Below, piece by piece: positions 9,979 to 20,905 of a stretch of DNA of 29,116 nt. The position numbers were made by a program, and so were the translations under genes. The number at the start of each line of letters is the position of its first letter. Positions within the stretch are counted from its first letter, which is position 1. The notes beneath the pieces were generated by a model. It did no database searches. It saw only the letters and a list, made by a program, of their open reading frames with translations, and was not told the origin of the DNA. Source of the stretch: Plantago elongata (Eukaryota > Streptophyta > Magnoliopsida > Lamiales > Plantaginaceae). The stretch covers positions 1-29,116 of the forward strand of contig JAYMSP010001759.1 in assembly GCA_036897095.1 (NCBI GenBank), written 5' to 3'.

Positions 9979-10794
9979 CTTACTGATAAAATTTAAAATC
10001 CAGTTCAATAAATTTAATAATCGTCTCAATAATAAATGATCTAAACTTTCTAACCCATCAACTATAAATATGTTTAGGCTCTGAATGGTTAAGAGATTCT
10101 AAAGGAAAAGAAATAATTTTTGAAAAATCAAATCCCTTCAAAAAATGTAACAGGAAAATCCTTGTTTTTTTTTTATGTTGTTTGGTAATTTTTTTTTCCA
10201 TAAAAATTGACAGCTAATTTTGTGATACTTCTATATTTTTCTTATTTTTTTTCTTTTCTATCTTTTATTTTTATTAAACCTTGTACAAGTACAAACTAAT
10301 ATTATTAGTTGACCACATAATTTTTTTTATTACATACAAATTAACATTGAAATTATAAAAAATGGAATATTAAAATAATTATAAAAGGTGAAAAACATTT
10401 GAAAATTGTGAGTATGCGAAATAATATTAAATAAAGTAATGTTTAAATTGATTTGTGTTATAATAATTTATTTTTTTATTATTCAAAGCATCAGTAAATA
10501 CTATATGTGTAATTTGTGCTATGGTGATGAGTATCTATATTTATTGGAAAATAAATTATAGTTACACAACTTGCTGATTAAGAAAAAATATTAACATAAG
10601 AGTATAATGAATATTATAAATAAAATAATATTAGTTTATTGTGTTTAGTGGCGAAGTTTGTCGTAGTAGGTTTTGTGTTCAAGTGTCCATATTTTTGTGG
10701 ACTTCACCAAACCCCGTATACTCTTGGTACTCCGGATTTGGTTTCATTTATAATATTTTTACCTCTTCTAAAAAATAAATGTATCGATCAATGT

Positions 10795-10813
10795 TAATAA
10801 TAATAATAATAAT
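10795..10813. repeat. (TAA)n microsatellite
   Basis: A perfect TAA/AAT run of about six units lies within AT-rich intergenic DNA upstream of the DnaJ gene. Confidence 0.85.
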
Positions 10814-11372
10814 TATTTTTAGATTAAATATATTTTCGTAATAAATATTAGCCTATGTAAAAGAAGTTATAAACGTATAATAATTTATTATGATTATCTC
10901 TTTTATTGTTATCTTTTCATTTTTCTAGGATTTTCTATATTTTCCTTTTCATTATTTTCATTTTTCATCAAAATAAACATTAAAAATTATACTAACTTCA
11001 TTTTCTTTTACTTTCCACTGAAATCCTTTATTGTACGGTCCACCATCAATTTTGGCATTTTGCTAAAGCGATGGATCTAGAAATCATAATCATCTCAAGA
11101 TTTGGTTAAATATGGTTAAAGAATTACGAAAATTCAAATGGAACTCAAGTCTGAAGATGGAAAAAAGTTGTGAACACCTTTCCTTTAAGGAAAGAGTGTA
11201 AGTGAATAGTGAAGATTTGGGCGAAAAGATGAAAAATAGGAAATAATTAGTTAGAGTGTAGTGTAGTTAAGAGCAAAAGTAGGGAAAATTAGTTATGACC
11301 AAGTAAGTTAGTACTAATGACGACAGTAATAAGTAAGTAAGTAGTCTGTGATTGATTCATTAATTTTAAGCA

Positions 11373-11382
11373 GGAACATTCC
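11373..11382 (+). promoter_or_regulatory. Possible minimal heat-shock element upstream of DnaJ
   Basis: GGAACATTCC matches two inverted nGAAn units (GAAnnTTC), the half-signature of a heat-shock factor site. It lies about 280 bp upstream of the DnaJ start codon. Functional elements usually have three or more units and I see no third, so this is suggestive only. Confidence 0.3.
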
Positions 11383-11657
11383 AATCAAACCCAAACAAAC
11401 ACGCCCTAGGAATTCACGCCTCTACCGTCACTTTCCAAACCAAACCAAACCAACCTTCTAGGCTCTAGCTAGTCGTCTACTCATCAGTGAAATACATTTC
11501 ACAAAACTTAACTTCCATCTTCTCCTTCTTCATCATTTTCACAAACCTTTTTCAAATCTCATCCTCTATATGCGCTGCGCACGTTAGCTCAACCACTCGC
11601 CTTTCCACTACCCTGCGCCTACCTCCCTCCCTCACCGGAACAACAACAGACCACGAA

Positions 11658-14201
11658 ATGGGCGTCGACTACTACAACATACTCAAAATCACCCGCGATG
11701 CCACCGATGAGGACGTCAAGAAGTCCTACAAGCGCCTCGCTATGAAGTGGCATCCTGATAAGAACGCGGTTAACACCGAGCTGGCGGAGGCGAAATTCAA
11801 GCAGATTAGTGAGGCGTACGATGTGCTCAGTGACCCCAAGAAGCGTCAGATCTACAATACGTACGGTGAGGAGGGGCTCAAGTCGGGCTCCTACACGCCG
11901 ACGACGCCTACATCGGAGGCGAGGGGGTACGGGTACAAGTTCAGGCCGAGGAATGCGGAGGATATCTTCGATGAGTTTTTCGGTGACGGTGAGGTGGGGA
12001 AGAATAAGGCCAAGGAGGAGAACCTGCCGTGTACGCTTGAGGAGCTGTATAAGGGGTTCAGGAAGAAGATGAAGCTGTCCAGGACTGTGATGGATCAATC
12101 TGGGTAATTATGCTCGTTTTCGTGTTTTCTCGTGATCTGATTTATTGATTGATTGACTTTTTATTTAAGTGTGTGATTGGATGGTTTAATTTTGTGTTTG
12201 ATTGACGAGAATGTGAGATTTAGTGTTTTTGATTGTGGATTTTGGTGATATAGTTCGTAATTAATGTGGATGATTCCGTAAGTGGCAGATTAGATATGCT
12301 AGGAAATCTGTGTCAATTGTCAAACATCCAGGTGTTACTCTATTGACTGAGAATTGAGATGTTACTGTCTAGATTTGTCACTTTGAATTGTTAGTAGAGT
12401 ATTCATCATTGGACGACCTTTCTGAAGGTTACCGATTTTGTTTTCATTTCTATGCATGTCAATGTTTCTTCTTCTGAGCATAATTTTGGTTAGCTTCTCA
12501 CTTCTGTTTAATGCTATGGGTTTACGCATGCAAATTCCTGGCTGTTTCAGCTTGAGGGAGTTGCGGATTGATATTATCTCAATCTGCAATGTTTGTGCCA
12601 TAAGTGAGTGATCAACTTGCAGCTCCATGGAGATCTTGATATGACAATTTTTATAATTAAATTTCCTACCATGAGCGTTGAGGCTAAGTTTAAGGGTTGA
12701 ACGTACCCCGTACCACTATCATAATAGCACCTTAATAGCAATATACTCATTTAGATGTTTCTTTTCCTGTATTACTTGAATTTCTGACACGTCTGCTATG
12801 TTTAAGTTGTCCATATCAAACTGTGTTTTTTCATATAGACCATGTGATGGTGCAGTGACAGATGTGTGAACTTGATGCTGCAATTAATTATATGGTAACA
12901 GACTTGGTTCCCCAGTATAAATTCTCTGATTGGTAAACTTGATTTGAAACAGTTTTATTTCTTGGACCCTACATCTTCATTGAATCACACAGACTATAGC
13001 ATAATGATATGCTATGAGCTTTTCACGACGAAGTTTGCAAGGGGTCTTTTAGCTTGGAGTCATGGTTTTTGTGATTCAACTTAAATATCTGAAGAATCAT
13101 ATTTAAAGTCGAACCTATGATTCTTGTTTCATGTTTATATGTTTCTGCTTCTGCATTTCCTGTTCAAATTCCAGACTTAAATTGAGTCTTCGGAACGTCT
13201 AGCATTAAGAAATGTTTGTCTTATCAGACTGGTTTTGCCATGTACCAGCTCTCAGACATTATGCACAATTGAGCTTTAACTTTTTGGACTTGTTATGTTG
13301 TAGCAGAAAAATTTCCCATACATTCTCTACTTCAGTTACTGTAGGTACTTTTGTACTGCAGAGTTGTTATGTACTTATGTAAAGTAATGTTTCCCTTAAA
13401 AGGATATGCCTGCAATATCTGTAGAAATTAGACTACATTCAGATTAAAAAACTTAGTTTAGATTTGCACAAGAATTATGGGATGCCAAATAATAGAAGTT
13501 CCTGTTTTGTTTGAATCTATTGATGCATCATGATATTATGAGAACATCACAGCAATTTTGTTTGTTTGCATTAGTATGATGTATCTTGTCTCCATCTTTG
13601 GTTGTGCATGTTGAATCTAAAATTGAAACTCGTACGTGTTACACATGCAATGATTCTTATCTGAAAGGTTTGGATTTTTTCCTTTCTCCTTTTTACTTTT
13701 AATTTAATTTTTGCCTCTTTAAGTCTGTACTTACAAACGAGTGGTTATCACAGCAAACCAAGCACTGTTGAAGAGGTCTTGGTTATAGATATTAAACCTG
13801 GCTGGAAAAAGGGTACAAAGATCACCTTCCCTGAAAAGGGGAACCACACCCGTGGTGCTGCCCCAGGAGACCTAATCTTCGTTGTTGATGAGAAGCCCCA
13901 TGCTGTTTTTAAGAGAGATGGTAATGATCTAATCCTCCACCAGAAGATCTCTCTAGTTGACGCTCTCGCGGGGAAAATTCTCCACATTGCTACTTTGGAT
14001 GGAAGAGATTTACCTGTCACGGTATCTTATATTGTCAAACCTGGCCATGAAATGGTGATCGAAAATGAAGGAATGCCCATATCGAAAGAGCCTGGCAGAT
14101 ATGGAAATTTGAGGATCAAGTTTGATGTGAAGTTCCCCTCAAGATTAACTGCAGATCAAAAATCAGATCTGAGGAGGGTTCTGGGCCGGAAGTCCTACTA
14201 A
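11658..14201 (+). CDS. Type-II (class B) DnaJ/HSP40 co-chaperone, two exons
   Basis: Exons at 11658-12103 and 13754-14201 are joined across a 1650-bp GT-AG intron (donor GG|GTAATT, acceptor CAG|C), giving 297 aa. The J domain occupies residues 1 to about 70 (MGVDYYNIL, HPD at 32-34, FKQISEAYDVLSDPKKR). It stimulates Hsp70 ATPase. A linker with AEDIFDEFF follows. The C-terminal client-binding domains have CTLEELYKGF, SRTVMDQSGKPSTVEEV, IKPGWKKGTKITFPEKGN, DEKPHAVFKRDGNDL and RLTADQKSDLRRVLG. There is no CxxCxGxG zinc finger, so this is class B and probably cytosolic. The glycine-rich G/F linker is short and glycine-poor compared with the 320-350 aa typical of the family. ATG 11658 is the first in-frame ATG. 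From memory, Arabidopsis At1g59725 is the positional counterpart. Confidence 0.92.
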
Positions 14202-14926
14202 CATTGGATTCTGGTTGATGAGTTATAATTTCCTGCCAAGTTTAGTTATGAAGTCGACCAATTGTACATAGTTTTAACCTATGCAGACTAGAAACGCTGT
14301 TGTGCATAGTAGGAGAATAGTCTTGAGATTCTATTTCTATGCTTAGAGTTATTTAGCTCGGACTTGGCTGCTATTTCAGCTGCCAAACGTTTTCTTTAAT
14401 CTGCATTTATGCCAAATCTGTAAAATCCAATAATGCTTCTCAATTATGCTATAAAATCTCATAGCCTGGTTGTGTGAAGAACTTGAGTTGTGCACGCTTG
14501 CTTCTTACTCTTCTTTTACTTAGTGTTATCTTTCACAGATTCGGTACCATTGGTGTCTTATTGAGTTCTGTCACTTCTGTGAGGAGTGGCATACCATTGG
14601 TGTCTTATTTCCAAATCAAACATTACACACTTAAAAAAACATTGGCAGCAAGGTGTGATGGAAACCTTGTGCAGCCAATGTTCTTTACACACAGCAAAAA
14701 GAAGAAAAAGAAGGAAAGAAAAAAAGAATCATCAAACGTGGGAGAACAAACATCTGTTCATTCATTTCAATGCATTTTTGCTGTTGCCCAAGAGAGGAGA
14801 ATACCCATCAAATGTAAGGAGTACAACCAGATAGTGCCCCTGCTACTCTGCTAGTGTATTTTCATCTTCAACCAGTGCCAGTCTCCCAGATTAACTTATT
14901 TATTTGAGGTTCATTGATTATCCTAA
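14202..14926. other. Convergent 3' region between DnaJ and thioredoxin 1
   Basis: This holds the 3' UTRs of two convergent genes. A short segment at about 14638-14690 (ACATTGGCAGCAAGGTGTG...) is similar to 19264-19316, which lies at the equivalent distance beyond the second thioredoxin. It marks the edge of the thioredoxin duplication. An A/G-rich tract (AAAAAGAAGAAAAAGAAGG) lies at 14696-14730. No further gene is seen. Confidence 0.55.
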
Positions 14927-15600
14927 TCAGAACCTGTACTTCTCTATCTTCTTCTGAAGTTCATCCTTCTTGACCCCGACTACTTTATCAACTTCTTTGC
15001 CTCTCTGTAACAGTATGAACGTTGGCATGACATGAACTCCAAATCCTGCTGCCACATCCTGTTCATGCAATCATATATCAATAACAATCATCTCGTAAAC
15101 AGTAAGTGTCGATTAATGTATGGTTATCTTGATCCCAAAAACTAGCATACCACCAACTGATCTACATCAATCTTGACGAACTCAACATCAGTATATTTCT
15201 CAGCAAATTCATTGAATGCAGGCTGAATGATCTGGCAAGGCTTACACCATGCAGCAGTGAAGTCAACGACAACCTTCAACAGAGCAGATACATTCGTATT
15301 AGAGAAAGTACGTGAACTTCCAGAGTAAAGAGTCTGGGACTGCAATAAACAGCGTGAACTTACCAGCTTAGAGGTTTGTTTAGTGGCTTCAAAATAGTTT
15401 CTCCATTTTGCAGATGAGTAGAATGCAATAACCTGGCCTGTTTTGGGTGGCGAGACGGCCTGGCCTTTATTGGGTGGCAAAATGAAGGCCTGGCCTCTCT
15501 TGGGTGGCGAGACGACGGATAAGGCAGTGTGTGCTTGTCTTGGTGGTCCATAAGTAGAGACTGTAGAGTACATCTCATGTTTCGAAACGCTTGCCCCCAT
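14927..15600 (-). CDS. h-type thioredoxin copy 1 (subgroup II, h7/h8-like), WCKPC active site
   Basis: Exons read from the right: 15364-15600, 15151-15273, 14927-15058 (all phase 0, GT-AG), giving 163 aa. The core is a thioredoxin fold: [13 protein letters not shown] (cysteines 89 and 92), [19 protein letters not shown], the cis-proline loop HVMPTF (P132), and [19 protein letters not shown]. It should reduce protein disulphides. The usual h-type active site is WCGPC, and lysine here replaces glycine. The N-terminus MGASVSK fits the myristoylation signal MGxxxS/T, known for subgroup-II Trx h proteins. Residues 31-56 hold three copies of a (S/L)PPxxGQ heptad, absent from canonical Trx h and only single in copy 2. 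The exon phases and junctions are identical to those of the gene at 19474-20107. The proline-rich insert's role is unknown. Confidence 0.93.
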
Positions 15601-18600
15601 ATTAACTTTTAGTGAGATATGCTAGTTAGTTTGTGGATGGGTGAAAGGTTGGAGTGGAAGCAATGCCATTTATATAGCTCTAGGTCTAATCAACTCATGC
15701 AAGTTGGAATATGTTCTTTGGGACCAATTGTATTCTCCACCGGTTGTGTTGAACAGGAAAATATTTTGTGCAGGATCTGGTATATATTGTTGTGATACAA
15801 TAGGTGACCTATGAAATGATGTAAATATATATATAGATTACATTAGATGAAATGAGAATCAGATTATCAAAAGTTTCTTTTTTGCCCCACTTAATACAAA
15901 CAAAAAGATGGGAATATTGCTATCTACCTGTTCTTTCGTCAAACATGTTATCCTTCTTTTGAAAAGGGAATTTATCTCTCGTTGCATACTTGCAGTTTAA
16001 TATATATTTAAACGAACAAATTACGCATCTGAACTTTTTGAAAACAATGCAGATCACAATTGCACTATGAACAATGTGGCGGATCAATTTGACTACTTGC
16101 CGCATTGGTTTATGGCTTTACGCTACATCATATTCTAGTGCAAGGGGACTCATATGTTATATCATGTGTTTGCAGGTACAGGATGCCAATCTTGCTGCAC
16201 AGCACCGTGACGAGATTAGACCATAGCTGAAGCTCGTATTACGTTTTTGTCCATCGTGAAGCCATCCTTGTAACTGATATTTTGTCCAAACAAGGTAGTG
16301 ATCACATTGCAGCTCTACCTCTTGTGCCTCTGCCTCAACTTGTTACAAGAGTTGTAACTTGTTGTAGCAGTTTGGTTCGGGATATATACCTGGTTTGATT
16401 AGCTATAGAATCTTATGCTTCTAAGAATATGTATGTCAGGTACACCTTCAAGGTTTAAACTTTCACTGTCGACAAACTATATACTTGGAGTCACCTAGTA
16501 CTAGGTTGTGCAGGAGACTTTAATCGGAGAACAGGAGAATCTTAGGAAAGATTTTGGCTTTCGAATTTTGGTGGGTGGGTCTCGGCACGGAGATCCTTTC
16601 CCGGAAACGGAAAATTGAGGAACATATGCTACTGGAACATATTTTGGCGTGGGAATGTTGTATTGCATTAGCATAAATCAACCCCAAGTATACTAACTAT
16701 AACAAAACAGTGTACAGATTCTTAAGCTCTTACTACAAGTTAAGAACATACCATAGCTCTCAGGCTCTTACAATTTACGAGTTCTTTTAGCATTTCGACC
16801 CGATGGTCGAATCGAAATGAAAATGTCGAAAGTTCTAATCATAAGGCCGTTCGTGCTCAAGATTCGTCGGTAACATATGTGCAGCAGGGCAGGGTGAGAA
16901 ATTGTGAAGACAGAATTGGAGAACATAGGAAAGGTGCGGCTGAAAGGACTATCTATCTACAAGTCTATCGCTATCGTCAAATTCTATTGACAAGCAAACA
17001 AATAAGAGCCGTAATTTCGTCTTTTCCAGATTCATGCCACTCGATTTATGGAGCTAGATTGACTTGAACCCCACTTAATTAAAATTCGATTCCGTGGATC
17101 ATTTTTAATAGCAAATGTCAAACACAAGTGTACGTACTTAAACAAGTTATAATTTCTCTTATCGAATGTCAAAAACAACAACCGCCGCATTTTACTTTTG
17201 ACATTCCTACCTCTTATAATATTTTACTACTTGTATTCATTAAGCTAATTGATTATGTATGTTTATACCTATTGATACGGTCACTTATATATGTTCATAT
17301 GTTCATGTTCGTCGGATAGAGCTTCTAAATACAACACCCTCTCTTAAAAGCCAGTTCGTATCACCCATACCGGTGTTAAAAACAGATCAAAGCGTTCTTT
17401 AATTTCCTCTCTAGTTATATAATCTCTTCGAGTATGTTGAATTCGATATGACCACGGCAAAAAATTACTGGTAAAACTAATTGGTGCTTTTCCAGTTAAC
17501 CTTAAATTCCGGGTGAGCATCAATTCCAATCGCCTCCGTAATCATCACAAAAGCATTGCTAAAGGAACAACTATATAAAAAGGTCACGACAATAGCCGCT
17601 GGTTATGATCTGGAGAGCTGCCAATCACAATTTTGCAGATGTTCAATTAAACAGCTTCCAGACATGGTGCTATCTATGCAGTACGTACTCACATTTTTTC
17701 TTTCGGCAATAAGGATCTGAGTTCCAAACCAAAATGACAATGTTTCCGCAATACAATTCTATTGTTTAGCATAAAATTACCGTTCTATTCAGTTGTTTTT
17801 TTTCTCAAAAATATAAACAAAAACTTAATTCGAATTCAACAATTCAACCATATAGTTCTATGGTAAAATAAATCCCTAGCATTTGAGGGGACCAACATAG
17901 AAGTGGGGGACAGACTTAGGCAGGGACCAAAACATAATCGCTAGTGGAGCCTAGGACATGATCTAAACGGGACTACTTCCAAACGAAGTCATCAATTCAT
18001 CTCATCTCATATTATAAATGTATATATGTAAATACTTCCAAACGGAATCAAATTTTAAGGTTAGATATATGTGAACCAAAATCTAAGTAAGTGGACAGGG
18101 AACTTATTTAATAAAACTAGCTAGAAAGTAGCTCTTTGCCAGTACAATATTTTATGGAATAATTTAGTAGTTCAAAGAGAGGGGTAATATAAAAATAAAA
18201 GGTTTCTTTTAGTCATAATTTGTCTATAGCTAAAAGCTCGTGAGCTGCCTCTTATATTATTTATTATCTTGGGTTTTAATAAACTAGTTTTAAATAATTA
18301 TACAATTGTCACGGTTACAGATGTAAAGGGTCGCGTGGTTTCCTGGTCCTTCCTGAAGATCTCTTATTAGCCCTGTAAGAGTATATATACTTCCCATGCA
18401 TTGAGGAGGTAGTTCGTAGTTGAATTAATTAATTGATAGTTGGTTAGGTAATTTTTATTTTCAACAAATTAATTGATGTGGGTTTATTTCATTTTTATTT
18501 TTGTCTTCTAAAATTTTCTTCCATTTTTATTCTATTTTCTATCTTAATTGATTTGAGTTTATTTAATTTTTATTTATTTTTAATTTTAAATTTGAATTTT

Positions 18601-19473
18601 AGATTTAATTTTAAATTTTCTTTTTAATTTATGATGTGACAAAGTGATGTGTAAGTCAAAATTGATTTAAGTGGTTAACCAAGGTGACACGGTCAAGGAT
18701 CGTTTTTTAGGTGAAAAGATGAAATTTGGCAAAGAATTGTAAATGCAGAATTAGATTTGTTGTGACGACGAAATGTTGTATTGCACTTGGGGGGGGGGGG
18801 ATGCCATTCTCCCTATTTTATGGCTTAAACATGGTGGATTCGGTTCAAGAAAATGACTACTAAATGAAGATAAGATATGTAATCAAGATGTAATCAAGAA
18901 CACTAGCAAAGGGTTATCTTTTCAGTCTACATGCTGAAGTTGAGAACCATATATGGCATTTTAGATTACTGTTACTAAAAATCTTGCTCCAAGAATATAA
19001 AAATGGCGTACCAAGTAAAAAAGCCAAGGTACTTTCACGTATCTGTCAATACTAATAATACATCAGATCTTGCTGTTTTGTCCCATGATTGATCGGCAAT
19101 CATGGAGAGGTCCTGTGAAGAATATGTTAAGCTTTCTTTTACAAGTTCATACCGTATACATAGCAGTTGATTTTTCTATGAGGATATTCTGGAACCTTTT
19201 GTGACGAGTTTCATAAGCATGGTGTGTTATTTCTAAATAGTACCATTTCACACATATAATCGAAAACATTGGCTGCAAGGTGTTCTGAAACCCCATGCTG
19301 CTAATATAATTTACATGCAAAAAAATCAAATACATCAAATTAACATGGGAGAAACCTCATGATGTTCTTTTCATTGCAGACCCACCTTAAACAAGTCTGC
19401 TAGTTTTTCTTTGATCTTCAATCAGTGCCAGAGTTTTCTTGATTATTTATTTGAGTTACACTGATCATTCGCA
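15601..19473. other. Spacer between the duplicated thioredoxins
   Basis: About 3.9 kb contains no gene I can support. It holds the promoter of thioredoxin copy 1 and the 3' flank of copy 2 (similarity at 19264-19316). It also has a pair of ACTTCCAAACG(A/G)A-like motifs near 17970 and 18035. Two diverged copies of TTGATGTGGGTTTATTTCATTTT-like sequence lie near 18470 and 18545. A 12-base G run sits at 18789-18800. Short open frames across the interval lack family motifs. Confidence 0.55.
18789..18800 (+). repeat. Homopolymer run of 12 G
   Basis: Twelve consecutive G bases follow TTGCACTT in otherwise AT-rich DNA. Such runs are prone to length errors in sequencing. Confidence 0.9.
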
Positions 19474-20107
19474 TCAGAACCTGTTTCTCTCTATTTTCTT
19501 CTGAAGCTCATCCTTCTTGACGCCGACAACTTTATCAACTTCTTTTCCTCTCTTTATCAGTAGGAATGTTGGCATGACATGAACTCCAAACCCTGCTGCC
19601 ACATCCTGTTCATTATAAATTCAATAATAATCACCTTGTGAACAGAATAAAATATCGATTAGCTAGCATATCATGATTGCTTTGGATTGAGAAAAACTAG
19701 CATACCACTAACTCATCCACATCAATCTTGATGAACTCCACATCAGCATATCGCTCTGCAAATTCGTTGACTGCTGGCTGAATCATCTTGCAAGGCTTAC
19801 ACCAGGGTGCAGTGAAGTCGATGACAATCTTCAATAAAGTAGAGATAGAAAATTATACAAAGTTTCATTACTGAGAATGGAAATATGAAGCTTTTGGAGT
19901 ACTTACCAGTTTTGAAGTTTGTTTTGCGGCTTCAAAGTAGGTTTTATACTTTGCTGAGGAGTGAAAGTCAATAACCTGGCCCTTGTTGCTCGGCCTGGAT
20001 GATACGATGGTCTTTCTTGGAGATCCATAATTTTCATTACCAGAAAAATTGACCCCCAAATTCCTTTTGAAATTTGTTCTTTGCATTGGTGCATAATATG
20101 TATTCAT
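19474..20107 (-). CDS. h-type thioredoxin copy 2 (subgroup II-like), WCKPC active site
   Basis: Exons read from the right: 19907-20107, 19706-19828, 19474-19605 (all phase 0, GT-AG), giving 151 aa. The core is IVIDFTAPWCKPC (cysteines 77 and 80), VNEFAERYADVEFIKIDVDELV, HVMPTF (cis-proline 120), and [19 protein letters not shown]. Exons 2 and 3 have exactly the same lengths as in copy 1 (123 and 132 nt), so the two genes are recent tandem duplicates in the same orientation. The N-terminus is different: it starts MNTYYAPMQRTNFK, so it has no glycine at position 2 and cannot be myristoylated. It holds only one RPSNKGQ unit before VIDFHSSAKY. The two copies have probably diverged in localisation. 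The start is the first ATG of the open frame. Confidence 0.92.
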
Positions 20108-20905
20108 GTTGTATGTTACTTGATAAGCTAGCTAGACAAATCAATGTATGTGTGTTAACTGATAGGAGAGAAATAGTTGGATTGCCCAACGCCCTTTTTA
20201 TAACAACTTGTATAGTGCCATAAAGAATATGTTCTTGTTGGACCATATTCATGAATATATGTGAATTCTTGGTATTGGATCCTATGCTCTATTTCAGCGT
20301 ACTTACTACTTAACGTGTGACAAAACGATTCATGACGTTTACCTGTAACAGGCATGATCAATGGGCAGGTATAATCTTCACCTTTTCTATATGGATATCA
20401 TTAGCTCAAGTTCTTGAGTATCTCTAACTATTTCCTACATTAGACTATTAGAGAATCAATAAATGATTCCTGTTGGGAATTAAGCAATGTTAATCATGCA
20501 CTATATATCATCTCCAGTTGCTTCAGTAAAAAAACTTGTGCATTTGGTCTGCTAATTGTATCAATATCAGCACATGGAAAAGATGAGCCACACGTTCATT
20601 TTGCTTATATAGCTTGTCTCGAATATGTTGGTGTAATGTTGATTCATCATCACTCACTCGCATTGTTTTTGTTCCATTAGCATACACATACTTGATTGAA
20701 ATTGAAAGTGCAAAGAAACACAATCTGCAATAGAACCATAACCTGAGGAGAAGAAATGCAAGTTTGTAAAGCTGAAAGGTACCCATTATAAAATACTTAA
20801 ATATACAAGGATCTAATTGTTATTTATGAAAGACCCCAAATTGAAATATTTTCTGTAAACCCCTTTTAAGCCCTAAATCAGATTCTTGTTCATCGAATTC
20901 AGGCA
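20108..20905. other. Divergent intergenic region between thioredoxin 2 and the p32-family gene
   Basis: This 800-bp interval should hold both promoters, since the two genes diverge. I see no gene, MITE or clear regulatory motif in it. The open frame at 20523-20786 on the minus strand has no recognisable domain. Confidence 0.5.

Larger units (their letters stand above)
8874..11657. other. Divergent intergenic region between the PPR and DnaJ genes
   Basis: These 2.8 kb separate two divergently transcribed genes. The PPR promoter is on the left. A MITE cluster lies at about 9615-9978, and strongly AT-rich DNA runs from 9980 to 11050. A TAA microsatellite sits near 10795-10813. The DnaJ promoter and leader are on the right (CCAAACCAAACCAAACC near 11440). 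A small hairpin, CATAGTGT/ACACTATG at 9459-9481, is visible. I see no coding gene here. The reading frame is open upstream of 11658 but contains no ATG. Confidence 0.6.

Noticed and set aside
11487..11657. N-terminal extension of the DnaJ protein with a signal-peptide-like stretch (IFSFFIIFTNLFQ)
   Set aside because: The frame is open but begins at GTG and has no ATG before 11658. The canonical MGVDYY start is there, so this is 5' UTR.
11619..12098. 159-aa minus-strand open frame opposite DnaJ exon 1
   Set aside because: It is a shadow of the GC-richer J-domain exon, low in complexity and without a domain.
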